Source of the DNA: Lanius collurio
Taxonomy: Eukaryota > Chordata > Aves > Passeriformes > Laniidae
Direction: 5' to 3'
DNA length: 64,000 nucleotides
Assembly: GCA_020086605.1 (NCBI GenBank)
Contig: JACBWW010000016.1
Coordinates: 21,760,399-21,824,398 of the forward strand
Shown here: positions 24,301-37,100 of the stretch, piece by piece
Layout: every line of letters starts with the position of its first letter
Numbering within the stretch: the stretch's first letter is position 1
Position numbers and translations under genes: made by a program
Notes under the pieces: model-generated
Told to the model about the DNA's origin: nothing
The model's input: only the letters and a program-made list of their open reading frames with translations
Databases searched by the model: none

Positions 24301-27300
24301 AAAGTTGTACTCCATCCCAGTTCCCATATATTGTTATGTCTTTAATTACTCCTTTCTTTGCTGTTTTAAAGCCTTGTGTGCTATTAGAAATGATTAATGA
24401 CAACTGATTTGCCGGCTGCTGTGGATAATCTTTGACCAAAAGGGAATTTTGGTGTCCAGGATGCAGCTGACACTTTTCTGGAGTGGAGCTTGCAAGCTTT
24501 TGGAGAGCAGGTAACCAAACTGCTCACTGAATCCTGTCCATGGTGAGGAGAACCTGCAGGTTTCCAGAGGCATGTGGACATTTAAGGGTCAGGTCCCAGC
24601 ATTCTGAGTGGGATCTTGGGCCACAAAAGGGGTTAGAAGAGCTGTCATTTCCCTCAGTGGTTCTCAGGCAAATAATGGGGTGTGGGTCATGTTCGTCCAT
24701 GGCATTTTCTACCCAGATTTGATTTGTCCCCTTTCCCCCTTGCTTGTCATGAGAAGAAATTGGAGTTGGTTTATGCATTGCCTCCCTAAATTATTGTTCT
24801 TTAAATGGAGTTTCTTCTGAAAAGGGGAAATTTATTGTCATGCTTTTGCTCCTGCTTGGAAACACAAGTTTTGGCTTGTATCTACATCTATATTCATTCA
24901 AACTCAGGCACATGCACACAGCTTTATCTTTATGCAAAACTCCTGCCTGTCCTTGGAATTAGAGAAATGGGTACCCTGTCCAATCTGAAAAATACCAGCC
25001 AAAAAGAGAGGAGGAGGGGTAATATGGATAAAGAGTATAAACAGCCTAAATAAACTCAGCAGAAATGAGAAATAGGTGGAAACCTGAACACAACAGAAGG
25101 GAAATGGGAACGTGCAAGGAGAGTGGCAACAGAATGGTAATTAGTACATCCAGCAGGAAGAGGTGGATTTGACCTGGGAAAGTAAGCAAGGAGAAGAGAG
25201 AAATTAAGCTCTTTACTAAGAAATGAAAATTCTTCCCCAAGAATCTGGCATGGGAAGAGGCCTGGAATGGATGAGAATCTGGATTTTCAAGTGAAGGAAT
25301 GTGTGAGATGAGTCAAGGGCTAGAGCAAGACTTCAGGAAGATTTACTTCTATATCATAGATGGGGGAAGAGATAGCAAAATAAATTCTTAATACCTTGGA
25401 AACTTCTAGTGGAAGAGAGGACCATTTTTTTTCCCCTTTAAAATTCAATAACTTGAACTGAAATGGGTGGTGAATTTCTAGGGTGAATGTGGGGACGTGG
25501 CTTGGCTTGGCATCTGGTGTTTGGCAGAGAAGTGTTTGTCAGCATATCTGAGTTGTCCCTACCTTGGTTTGGGATGTCAAGTGGGAATAGTGAGTGGAGT
25601 CAGTCTGGGAGAGCTGAGGGTGCATCACAGCCAGGGGCAAGAAGAGCTCTGAGCCCTGGGGAGTCAGCTCAGCTGCCGTGCCCTCCCTCATGTCCTTGTC
25701 AGGAGCACAAAATGCAAGATTTAGGAACACTGCAGAGGGTGGGGAAAGGCCTCTGCCTCCGAGCAGCTCTGCAGCCTCTGAATGAAGGATGTGTATCCCT
25801 GTCTGTGGTGCAGTTGTGGGATTGAGGCACATTCCCTGGTGTAAGTCCTGCTCTGTCCCAAACAGTTCAGAAGTCTAGGAATTACTAACAAAGGACATTC
25901 TGTTAAATGCAAATAATATCTGGAATACAATCACTATAAATGCAGTTCATTTAGCCATTAATTTTATAGATTGTTGAAGCAATTAACAGTGCATAAAGAG
26001 GACTTCCTCCCATGCAAGTGTGATCTTTGATTGAATGGGCCTTTGTAATGATCTCTACGACAATGGCACAGAGTGGAACTGGAATTTCATCTTGCTTTTA
26101 TTGCCTTATTTGGGTATTTTTGATAATTTATAAAATGAGTTTTCTTTTTAATATGCTGACTTTTCATGGTTTAACTTGTTTGCTTTTGTGGGTCAGTATA
26201 AATAATTCTGAAATTAATAAATTAGTATCCTTTAGGCAAATTATTTTAATACTCGAGTATATGAACAAATGCTGACAGCAAGGCTGTTATGTCATTTACA
26301 GCTGGACAGGATCTGCAGCATGAACAGGGTAATTTTGGGGTGATTTCCACTTCATTTGTTTAGTTCCCTCTCCTCGAACATGCCTTTTCCTTTTGGTTCC
26401 CTGCATGTCCCATCTGCAGCTAAAAGCCATTTAGCACTGCAGCAGATATGAAGATCTCCATTTATTTTTGCTGTCTGAAAGTTATATTCTCCCAGTGGGA
26501 AACCATCCAAAGAACAGAACCTCCTCTCCTACATCACTGCTGCTCTTTGGTCTCTCTCCTTCACCTGTAGGCTCTTCTACTATTTGTGTTTACACAGATC
26601 TTTTGCAATTTTGAATCTTTCTATAGATGGAAACCTTTTCTGCCTTTCTTCTTGGGGATTTTGGTCCTTCCTCTGCCAAGAAAAGGTTTTATTTTGAGAG
26701 TGTGGGAACAGTGATGACTACAGGAAAGGCAGCACAAGCAAACAAGGTTAATTCAGCCTCACTGGGCATAACCTCACTTACCCAAAGATGCAGGGAGATA
26801 CACAACAAATTCTCAGTCTTGCTTTTGTCCTAGTTAGCCTTATTGAAATCAATTTGCATCCTTTAGTTCCCAGGATGTTCTTGCAGTGTCCATGTCTGTT
26901 TTGGTAAAGCTTTGTTTGGTAGGTAGCTAAAGCTCAAAATCTTTGCTGTCATAATGTCCTTGCCCTTAAAGAATTAAGGGGTGCCCATTTGGTGTTTACA
27001 ACAACTCTTCCTTTCTCGTGTGAAGGAAATGATATCTTATTTCTTTCATTAGAGTAAAATATAATCCTTTAAATATGTTGGTGTATCATTGCACAAATTA
27101 CGAGGACTTCTCTCTGTTGTTATGGAATGCAGATTTTTCAGAACTGGAGCACAGAGATGCCGGGCTGTGAAAATAAAAAGCAGATGTCTTTCTCCCTCTC
27201 ACTCAGGAGGTTAAAGCTTATCAGGGTATTTTAACTCTTGAGGTCCTGTGACAGGCAATTTCTGTTGGACAGAGGGAACTGGCACTTTCAGGTGCAAGGT

Positions 27301-28090
27301 TGGGCACGCGGTTAATCCTGGTTTGCTCTTGGGATTTTCCACAGGGTGAAACACGGTGTGACGAATGTGGAAGGGAAATTTTGCCACTGTTGAGTTTTTT
27401 TAATGTAAATAAAGGGTAAAAGGTGGCCTGTAAATACCCATGTGGCTGGGTCACTGCTCCTTTCTGAAGCTCCCATGGCAGACACAGTCCTGGAGTTGCT
27501 TTCTTGGTTTGCCTATCAATGTGAGGTGTATTTACCACTCTGCACCCATTGCTGTGGGGCTTTTGTATTTCACCCATTGTGGGAAGGAATCCCCATTACA
27601 ACAACCCATGGCATCTAAATAAATAGCAGGAATCTCTCCATGTAAGGGCTGAGACACTTGGGCTGCACAGGGAGGTTGAGCATGGAAAGAAAGAAAACAA
27701 AACATCTTCCCCCATACCCTCTGTGCAGAGCAGCAGGTGACACAAAGCCATCTGTGCCATCTGGGGGTCCCTTGGGCAGTGGGAATCCTGACATGTTCTT
27801 GTAGGTACCATTTCCAGACAGCTGGAGGCATTGGAATTGCACCTGCAGCCTGAGGATGTGGTGGCTGGAAAGGGTGATGACTTCACCATGAGAAAATGAA
27901 CTTAGGGCTGTGTGTGGAAAAAGAGCTGCATTAAAAAAAGAAATCTGCAGAAAACAGATATTTGTCATGAAACTGATTTAAACAAACTGTGAGAGCCAGG
28001 CAGATGACTCTAAAGTGTGTGGCTGGCCTGTACTTCATGGTATTGCCACAGCGGTTTATAGTGTTTGGAGGGAGAGTTATGACGCAGAAC
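24301..28090. other. Non-coding sequence, no gene seen
   Basis: No supported gene. A purine-rich stretch lies around 24990-25230. An AT-rich block at 25900-26270 has no recognisable element. Open frames are short and without known domains. Confidence 0.65.
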
Positions 28091-28094
28091 AAAT

Positions 28095-28335
28095 GAGATA
28101 AAAAGCTTGTTTAAGTGTGATTAAATGGGTCTAAAAGCTGCCCATTTTATAGGAAGGAGCTGCAGGCACGATGCCAAGCTGTAGCATGCTGTATGCTTCA
28201 CCAGCTCGTCACATCCATATGGGCTGACTCAGAGGAATCTGTTTTAAAGTAATCCAAACTATTAATTTATGGACGTTCTCATCACCGGGCCTGTGTGCGT
28301 GAAGGGAAGATACACCCAGCGAGGTCATAAAGTGG
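28095..28335. promoter_or_regulatory. Candidate conserved non-coding element
   Basis: The stretch contains a perfect AP-1 site TGACTCA (28225-28231), an E-box CATATG just upstream (28216-28221), a TAATTTATG homeodomain-type word and several retained CpGs (for example around 28165, 28208 and 28275-28321). It has no repeat signature. The call rests on word content alone; conservation has not been checked. Confidence 0.25.
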
Positions 28336-30160
28336 TACCAGCATCTTCTGCTTTTGAAAGCAGCAGTTTGGATGTTTGGGATTGTCTTCCTGTGACATCA
28401 CCCCAGCAACCATTAGTGCTGGTGGGGTGGTCCTGGTCTTGTCATTTCCATATGGAGTTGTATTTGTTGGCAGCCAGCTCCAACAAGAAAGGGTCCCTGG
28501 GACTGGATGCTCCTGAGAGGGAAGTCAGGTTGCAGATGGATCAGATATCCCTGCGAAGAAAATGCTCCTTCAGCCAACAAGTTCCTTCTTTGATGGTTTA
28601 TCCCAGAGAACTGAGCTGGTCAGAAATGTTCCCAGGAAGCATCATTCCTTAAGCCTGGCTTATTTTGCTGGAACTGTGCTGAGCACAGTTGACTTTTCCC
28701 CATGCCTGAGGAAGAGAGCTTAAGGAAACCCACCTGTGCTCCTGGCAGATCTCTTCCAGGACAGGAGAAACACAGTGCACAAGTCCCTGGCTCCCGAGCG
28801 GATGCACCTGGTGGATTTGCCCCAAGGCCAGGGATGCTGGGAGCTCTGCAGCTGCCCGCTGAGCCTGACAAGCTCTGACATGAGGTTCACTGGGAGGCTG
28901 CAGGAGGGTCTGGGGAGCTTCTGGCTTCCTGGAAATTGCTCTCCTTTCAAAAAAAAACCCCAAAAAACCCCCAAAAACCAACAACAACAAAAAAAAAACC
29001 CTGAAAAAAGTTTCTGTTCAGTTTGGATAAAGCCCAAATTATATATATATGTTTAAATCCATACATTTTCAAGGCACTGGAAACACAGCTTTTCGGCCAG
29101 TTCTACTTGATAGTTTTATAGGGCTTTGCCATAATAAAAGCAAAGTGAGACAAAACAGAAAAGCCCTGCTTAGTAACAATGTGGGGTGGGGGAGTGGGAA
29201 GGGAGGCCTTAACCAGAGCCAGGCTCCCTGAGCAACTGCTCTGCCAGCAGAGGACAAAATATGAGTGCCAGAAGTGGGATTGAAATCACATGGGTGCAAA
29301 ACTCTGCCTCTCAGGGGCCCCTCCATCCACAACAAACCAAGGTGCTCTTTGGGGTGCTTTGTCCTCAGTGGTCACTGGTCTCCTCCTGGACAGCACTGGG
29401 TTATTTCTCAGGCATATCTGAGCAGATGCTTTCAGCCTCTTACGGCTGTCTCCCCACATATGGAGCTTTGCTTTGTCACCAGACCCTGCCAAGGATCCAG
29501 TCCTCCTTTTGACAACAAAGAACTGTTTTTATTTACTATGAAAGCTGGTCTGGCCTTGGCTCTCTGCTTTGTAAATTATTCATCCCGTGTCAGTAGCAGT
29601 GGAGCTCCTCTCACATGTTTCTTTCCAGCAAACGATCAAGTCCAGGTTTGGGGGAGGAGGAGGTTGAGGGGACGAGTAGTGAGGCAGGAGAGACTTAATA
29701 ACTCGGTGTCTTCATTAACATTAACCAGCCAGGTGACCATCTCCCCCTTGGATAATGTCCCATCCTCCCCTGGTGCTGGGAGTAGCTGTGGCCTGCCCTG
29801 TTTCTGCATGGGGGACTGAGCAATAGATCAGCAATCACAGCCAGGATCTGACCTGACAAGGTTTTTCTTTCTTGCTTCCTAGCTCACCTCCCTGCTCAGT
29901 GGAGGTACTTGTCTGAATCACACAGTTATAAAAGAGCTGGTGGCAGGAGATCTCTCAGCTGGATCAGGACTATCATCAAAACTAGATCTGACAAGCCATG
30001 GCTTGCAAAAAATCATGGAAGCAGATGCAAGATCAGCTCTAGATAAGCCTTTCCAGAGCTGAATTACCCAGTTATATAAAAAGTTTTTGTAATATGCACA
30101 CTTAGCTTCTCACATCGCACTTTGTGTTGTACCTTTTATTAACTTTCTCTCCTTCCCCAG
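28336..30160. other. Non-coding sequence, no gene seen
   Basis: No supported gene. The 184-codon plus-strand frame at 29265-29819 has no recognisable domain and is overlapped by frames on the other strand. A short (AT)n run lies at about 29038-29050. Confidence 0.65.
28949..29009. repeat. A/C-rich low-complexity tract
   Basis: A-runs are interrupted by CCC and by CAA triplets. It is simple sequence; the proline/lysine/glutamine-rich frame across it is an artefact. Confidence 0.85.
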
Positions 30161-30164
30161 AGTG

Positions 30165-30925
30165 TTTTTCTCCTCCCTCCACACAGTTGTAGGTGGCTGT
30201 TGGACACGTAGGCTCCCCCTTTTGCCTCCTCTCCACCAGGCTGTACAAGCCCTGCTCCTGTACCCTGGCTTTTTCCCCCAGCTGGCAAGGAACTGCTGCA
30301 TCATCGATTGCCACGCTCTGGGTCCAGCTGTCCAGCCTGTTCTCCACCCATACAATGATCCCTTTGTCCAGTCCATAGTTCTTCAGGTTACAAACTCACA
30401 GCCATAAGAAATAGGGTCAGAAGCCTTCCTAAAAGCAAAGTATAGAACAACACTGCTCTCACCCTGTCTCCACAGCCAGCCATCCCATCACACAAGGCAA
30501 TCAAACTGACCTGCTCTAGGTAGATCTGTGCTGGCTATTCCCTGTTTATCTTCCAGAACTTCCCCTGTGTGAAAATGGACTCCAGCCTATGGTGTTCCAT
30601 AGTCTTTCCTTTTCCCACCTTTCTGATAGATGGGTCAGCCTTTTCCTGTCATTAAGGACTTGCCTTGATCAGAGTGGCCTGCTGCAGGTATTAAACACTG
30701 GTCTGACAGTCACATTATCAAGCTCCTTCAGTACCCTGAGGTGAACCCATCCATCCCCATGGATTTAAATCCTGTGTTGTCTCTAAATTGTTGCTCCTCC
30801 ACTGTTGGCCATCCCTTTCTTTCCCAAGCAATTCTGGTTTGTGCAGAGGTCTAGGAGGAAGATTTACTGGTGAAGACAGAGGAAAAAAAATGGATATTTA
30901 GTACTTTGGATTTTTTCAGACTGAA
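30165..30925 (-). pseudogene. CR1 LINE fragment, ORF2 reverse transcriptase plus 3' part, internally deleted
   Basis: Read on the minus strand from about 30925 downward, the fragment shows the usual order of CR1 ORF2. First comes a G-M-D-G-like stretch near 30760 (compare GPDGIHPRVLKEL). A relic of the HSQHGFTKGKSCLTNLIAFY motif follows at about 30545-30490. Box A is readable near 30450-30404 as V-V-L-Y-F-A-F-R-K-A-S-D-P-I-S (compare VVYLDFSKAFDTVS). N-Y-G-L-D-K-G then V-E-N-R-L-D-S-W appears near 30385-30325 (compare KYGLDKWTVRWIENWL). It then jumps to 3' sequence at about 30260-30175 containing a GCTTGTACAGCCTGGTGGAG-type segment. The RT palm downstream of box A, including the catalytic FADD box, is missing, so this is a deleted, dead copy. 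Frames shift between segments. Confidence 0.85.
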
Positions 30926-31650
30926 AGTGGTGGCTGTCAGGAGGCTGTCTGACAAATGTCACACAAATGACAAATTTTCCATTTGAACTGGTTAATGGGA
31001 CTGCAGGGTAAGATGTTGTAATCATCCAGAGCTCAGTGTGGGACAGGGATTTGCTTTGCTCTGTATCTGTGTTCCAACAGATCAGTCTCATACAGTGGGA
31101 ACCCAAGGGAGGGTGAATTCTCTATGCAACTTTGATATGCTTGTATCTATTCTTATTTTCATGGCTATTTTGGGCAGTAGGCCCCTTATCTCCAGCTATG
31201 TGAACAGTTTTTTAAACACCTGTCAGTAGCACCCGTGCCCATCTTGCTAATTTGGAGTGCCAACCCTACAGAATCTGTATGTCACTACTGAAAAGACAAT
31301 GCAATTTAAATTGTGGCGTGCCTCGCTTTGTTCTGTTAACTTTATTTGCAAGGCAATCTTCAGCCATAGGAAGAAACCCATTTCCAGAAGGAAAACATTA
31401 GTGGTGGGTGCAGTTGTGAGGGGTGTGAGTCGAGGCTGTGACTGAGTTGGGCCCTGCAGGTCAGATGGTTATCAGAGCCAGCTGAGCCTGAAAAACCGAG
31501 AGAACAAATAGGTCTCTGGCATTTAGACACTATATTAAATAGGATTTGTGGTCCTTTCTGCTTCAAGCTGTGCCAAGAATAGCACGAGTAGCCTTTCTTG
31601 TTGAAAACTGGCACATCTGGTCCCAGTCTTAGCTGGAACCATTTGGGCAC

Positions 31651-31671
31651 AAAAAAAAAAAAAAAAAAAAA
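31651..31671. repeat. A21 homopolymer
   Basis: Twenty-one A residues between GCAC and GAGCTGC. No SINE or processed-gene body is recognisable upstream, and no target-site duplication was noticed. Confidence 0.9.
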
Positions 31672-32997
31672 GAGCTGCATTACTACTATTTGTTTTGAAA
31701 CCTTTACTGGAGGATTCAACCTAGGCTGGATATTCCTAGCATTACGTGATCTCTCTTGTCTTTCTCAAGCTCTACACTCAGCAGCAGAGCAGCTCAAGTG
31801 TCAGAAAGCACTGATCATCAGGGAAAGATGGGATCTGCTCCTGCTCTGATCCTGTGCTCTGACCCCCCAGAGTCCCTGGGACACCAATCTTTCTAAAGTA
31901 ACACAACGTCCTTGCACAGAGGAAAAGTTAATTCAGCCGACCTATGGAAGGAGAAAGGGAGGAAAAATGGATCTGTTTGGTGGGGCAGCCTGATGACAGC
32001 AATGGGAGGGGAGCTTGAGTCTGTACTGGCCTTTTTTTGGTCTTTATTTCCAGGCCAGCTTCCCCCTTACTGGCTTGTACCACCCACCACACTGGGAGGG
32101 AAGGCAGAAACAAGAGAAGTGGGTGGATTTAATCCACTATTTCAAAGATGTTGCTGCTGGGTTTGCAGATGGTGCCAGCAGATGACAGAAGCAACCTCAT
32201 TTTTCCTCCGATCATTTCTTTCATCTGTAATTAAAAAAAATATAAAATCTTCAAACAAAGAGCTCTTACTAGAAATGTGGAGTTTTCTCTGTCTCCATTT
32301 GTTTTCCATGAGAAGTAGGTAACCAGAGCAAAAGAGAATAAATTCTTGCAATAATATCAGGAGTATATTTTTTCAGGTATCTCAGTGATGGGCCATTTTT
32401 CAGAAGTCCTATAGTTCCTCCTGCTACAGGCTGATGCAAGGCAGGACATGGAGGGATGGCTTTTCTCATCCCTTTCTGCAGCTTTCTCCTCTTGGTAGCT
32501 GTTTCTGAGCTTAGATTTGCCAGTGGCTCCTGTTCCTTTCTTCCATGGGGACAGAGAAAGTGGCATGGATTCCCCAGCCAGGAGCAGACTGATTTATTCA
32601 GACAACATCCAGACAGGAAGGCAAAATATGGCCATGGGGACAACTGGGCTGTGTTGGACCCAAATGTGGTTTCCAGCCCTGAGCTGACCTGAGAGCACAG
32701 GCTGAGCTCATGGCACCAAGTGAGCCAGGCACTGTCTTGGGAAACTTCCTGATATTTCCATCCAGTCCTGTTCAGCAGGACGTACTTGGAGCTCAGAGAA
32801 GGAACTTTGGGACCTGCTTCCATGAATTTCAGCATGATGTTTGTTTCCCTAAGTTCTCATTAAACAGTGAAAAGGCAAAAGAAATTTTAGCCATCAGATA
32901 TTTTCTTGTCTTGTTTCTCTTTGAGCTCCTTTCACTTTTAGACTCTGTACTCCTGAATTAGACAGCTGTACTGCCAGTAAGAAAGAACCACCTTCTC

Positions 32998-33033
32998 TTT
33001 TTTTTTTATTTTATTTCTTTTAATTTTTTTTTT
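32998..33033. repeat. T-rich low-complexity tract
   Basis: T-runs broken by A and C, ending in TTTAGG. It is simple sequence and resembles a splice acceptor by chance. Confidence 0.85.
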
Positions 33034-33971
33034 AGGAAGGATACAACAGGTGTGATTCCCAGAAGTAGCTCTCCTCGCATGATTCATACGCTTCAGCAAC
33101 ACCTCTTCCTCCTGCATGCTCAGTTTTCCAGTGTGTGTTCCTGGTGGGATGATTTGTGCTGATCTTAGCTCAACAGGCTTTACGGGTCCCCTGGTTACAG
33201 CCTAATAAGTGGGGTGTAATTATTAAAGGAAAAAACAAAACCATACCAAACCCATCAGGACATTTCTTAAAATAATATGAATTGCCCATTCAGCTGTTCA
33301 CACACTGCAAAGTAGAACCCAGACCCCTTCTTGAGCTGAAATCCTTCTCGAAGCCTGGATCCCACTGAGGATTTAGTACTGGATTCTCATTTATGCTGAG
33401 GTCTCTTGAGCCAAGAAGTACAGGATGTAAATTATTTTTACTCTCACTTTCACATGAGAATTAGGCCTTTAGAGTCAACTTGAGTTACCTTGTGCTGGCT
33501 GCAGCAGTCACACATGACCACCTGTTGTTTCTTGGTTGAGCTCAGCAGTATTTGGATTTTTTTGGCTTCCTTTTCCATGTGTTTTCACAGCCCTGGCCAC
33601 TAGGTGCTACTGCAACACAGATGCAGTGATGGTTAAATGGAGCCAGCCAAAATCGTGGCCCCAGGAGCTCAGCAGGGAGCTCAGGATGTTTCTGTCCCAC
33701 TGGTGATGCCCATTCCGAGCTGCTGAGGGGATGGCCTGGTGAGCCTTGGGAGTGGTAGGGGAGTGTTGGGTGCTGTGGTGAGGCTCAAACAACTTCTCCC
33801 AGGAAATGAACCCCAGAGAAAAGCGTTTGGAGGAGGGACTCCACTTCCTGCAGCTCAGGATGAAATATGGGAGAGCACTGCACATGGGAATGATGTTTTT
33901 GGCCACAACTGTCAGTGGAAGACCTAAAACTGAAGGCAAGTTGTGAAGTATTGCTTCATTGATAGAAGCAT

Positions 33972-34160
33972 TGATTGAAAGGGACATCAAAGATCATCTC
34001 ATTCTCATCAGAGATGTCTCATTCAGGGACACCTTCCACTAGATCTGGTTGCTGTGAGCCTCATCCAACCTGGAACACTTCCAGGGATGGGGCACCCACA
34101 GCTTCTCTGAGGAGGCACTGGAGCTGTGAGCTCACATCTCTCTCCTTTCAAATGATTCAT
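33972..34160 (-). repeat. CR1 LINE 3'-region fragment
   Basis: The plus strand carries the complement of the CR1 3' untranslated region: GGGACATCAAAGATCATCTC, then CAGGGACACCTTCCACTAGA, then GAGCCTCATCCAACCTGG, and CCAGGGATGGGGCACCCACA followed by GCTTCTCTG. These match, in order, remembered avian CR1 text. The octamer-repeat 3' tail would lie at the left end but is eroded. The right limit is uncertain beyond about 34110. The 63-codon frame at 33975-34166 is a shadow of this repeat. Confidence 0.88.
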
Positions 34161-34164
34161 TCAT

Positions 34165-37100
34165 AGATGTCAATCCTAGACTTTAGGACTAAAATGAAAG
34201 CTTGGACCTTCTAAGGTGACATCTTCGTGTAGTAGGTATCAGATTTCAGTGGTGAACCTGGTATGGAGACCAGCTGATGGTGTGTTGGCAAAAGGGTCAG
34301 GTCCAAGAAAGCTTCTTCTCAACCTTAAGACACCAGGAGAGGAGCACTACCTATTTTCCATGGTCACTGGTGCTCCATGTCTAACCCTATTTGTGCCTCC
34401 CCACTAGTTTGAATTCCTGTTGGAGTATGGAAGAGGTTCTTCTCAAATATGTACAACCAGGAATCAAACAGGGAACAAAAATATATGTGATAAATCAGCT
34501 CTGTATTCTCCCACTGCAGTTCCTTTCTGGTTTATATTTGGGGCTTTTTTTTTCCCCTGGAAGAAAAGCAACCCTTAATAAAATGGAATTTGTAATTAAA
34601 GCAACAAAACAAAACTTTGTCTTTTAAAACTCAAAAGTGAAAAATCTGGTTTCAGGAAAACTGTGTTCCTTAGGCTGGCTTCATTTGATATCTTCTTTCC
34701 TCAGCATGATGCTGTCTTTCATAAGACTTAATTTGTGTAACACAAACCAGCAATAAAGGCAGCAAATATTCCCTTTGCCCTGTTGCTACCTTTGATTCAT
34801 CTGGGCTGACTTCAGCACCTCTGAGGAGGCAGCAGAGGGACAGTTTGTACAACCCAGCCTTAGAACAAATATATTAAGTGGAGACAGAGACTCCTCATTC
34901 TCATGGGCTCTGATCTGTACCCCTGAGCAGTTTTCTTGCTGCAGCACAGCCCAAGGACTCACAGGGCTCAGGGGTTCCTGCCCCCAGCCCAGCCCCAGCG
35001 CTTCCCTGCTTCACACCATGGCAGTCTGGGCTCTGGACACTGAGATCTTTGTGTGATTTCTTTTTTTCAGGGTGAATGGGCCATCTGCCAAGAAGGTCAG
35101 GCAGAGCTCTGTGCATTTGGTAGTTCTGAATAATTCTGCTGCTGTCTTCTGTAAAAGAAGTGAGAATGCAAAGATTTTTGTTGGTATCCTCTAATGCTCT
35201 GATAGTTCTACTCTTGGCTTCTAGAAAAAAACCAAACAATCTTTATCTATTGAGCTTGTAAATTTTGATTACTCTTGACATGGTCTACTGTTATTTGCTG
35301 TTTTAATTACTCCCCTGCCTTGTATGCAGTTGGAGCAGGAACTCAGAGCTGATTTAGTTTTTCATGCATGTAATGCAACTTAAAGAAAAGCATTTCACTA
35401 GAGAGCTTCGACATTGTTTGGTCCTTGTTTTACTGCTAAACTTTGCCTTCCTTTAGTTGAATGCAGAGTACAGGCTAGAGCAGACATTGGTGAGCAGTAC
35501 CTCAGCACTTGTTGTGGTTTTTCAGCTGCTGCCTGAGAAGCTTGGCCATTCCATGCTGAGCCCACACAGAATGGGAACATCTCCCACTGGTGCCCTCCTC
35601 CAGCACGGTGTATTCCAGGAAAGATGGCATTTCCAGTCAGAGAGCACTGCAGAACTGCACAAGGTGATCTATCCTGTGGTGCCAGTGGGGTTTGAAAGCC
35701 AAATCCAGAAATCAGCTCACACCTCTTCCAAAAAGGCTGTGCTGGGTGCTGGGTGCAGGTGGTGCTGGGCCATGAAGGGGGTACACATGACTGGCACTTA
35801 GCTGCCCTTCTACTATTGTAGCTACTACTCAATTTAATCTGTTTCAAGGCAAAAGGAGCATTTCCTCCCCCTTTATGCTGTCTTTCAAGGACTTGCAGAT
35901 TGTCCAGTTCACTGGATGACCTTTGGTGCTGATAATCACTCTAGGACAGAAATCTCTGTCTTTTCAGGCCTATATCCAAAGTTTCTGCTCAGCAGCTTAT
36001 ATTCAGATGAGAGTTTTCTAAGGAACAAACTCTCCATCCAAGCAATAAATACCTGAGATGCTGCAGTGTTTGCTTCAGTCAAATGCTGAACCTCAAACCT
36101 TTTCCCAACCTGGTCTTTAAAACAGCTGCCCAAACCTGGCATTTTCATAGTGGTTGGAAAGAGCTATTAAGAGAGCTCAAGGAAATAAGTCTTTGGAAGC
36201 TCTTTTAGTGGAGGTTGAGGGAGGAGAGAAGTTTGGCAATGCAAGATAAGCAGTGACATTACGAAATGGTAAAGCTGTCTCCTACTGAAACCATACTAAA
36301 TGATTTGGAACACTCTGAGATGAGAAATGTGCACCATCAGCAGTAATGAGCTTGACAGAGAATTTGGCCAACACCAAAAATTTTATATTAGGATCGAGAC
36401 TGATTTGCCTTCTGATTTTGCATGTTTTCCCTGTACTCAAATTGTGCTCTTTTGAAGGCACTAAAACAGGACATTTCATTCCTATTGCACCAGTAAAACC
36501 CTGCCTGGACACTTCCTCACACACAGCAAATTGCCTTTTTTGTTGTTCAGAGTCACCTTTCAGCCACACAGAGCGATTCTGTTGGAAATAATAATATCAG
36601 GATATAATTTGTCAGAGTCCCACATTGCTGTTGTTGCTTGAATACTACTTTGGGAGGAAGCAGTTTAGAAGAACCATTCAGCTGCTGCTCTTTCAGGCTT
36701 GGATACTTGAAAACCATCAAGACTTAAAATACTTTGTCAGACTGTTTGGTATATTGCAGTACACTGGCTGGTGAGTGTGTGTGTCACCATCTTCTCCTAG
36801 ACAGGATGTGACATGAATTTTGTAGTGCCAAACCTTACAAGAGATTTTTCTTCAACTCAAGTTCGTGCTTTAGGATCTGCCTTCAGGGCTTAGTGTAGTG
36901 ACAACGTGCCATTTTTCATGGTCATAAAGTGGTTACAATGGATCTGAAGTGTTGTGAACAGCAAATAGTTAGGAACAAATTTTATCTGCTACTCAAAAGT
37001 TCCATGTAGATTGCTACATCTTTCCTTAAAACAATTGTTATTGTGCTTTTTTGGTGCAAACATTTGCTTATGAGCTAAGCCTGGAGGTTACAATTTCAGA

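Larger units (their letters stand above)
30930..33960. other. Non-coding sequence, no gene seen
   Basis: No supported gene. The longest open frame in the window (188 codons, minus strand, 32269-32835) lies here but has no recognisable domain and is overlapped by plus-strand frames of similar quality. A weak inverted-repeat relic near 33383-33461 is described among the findings. Confidence 0.65.

Noticed and set aside
29265..29819. 184-codon plus-strand open frame
   Set aside because: No recognisable domain, competing frame on the opposite strand, no convincing splice or promoter context.
30110..30376. Minus-strand frames of 88 and 81 codons with W/L/D-rich sequence
   Set aside because: They are frame-shifted remains of the CR1 reverse transcriptase, already annotated as part of the dead LINE.
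31651..31671. A21 run as the tail of a processed pseudogene or SINE
   Set aside because: No recognisable gene or SINE body upstream and no flanking target-site duplication.
32269..32835. 188-codon minus-strand open frame, the longest in the window
   Set aside because: No domain or recognisable segment, overlapping plus-strand frames of similar quality, and a length expected by chance in 64 kb of six-frame sequence.
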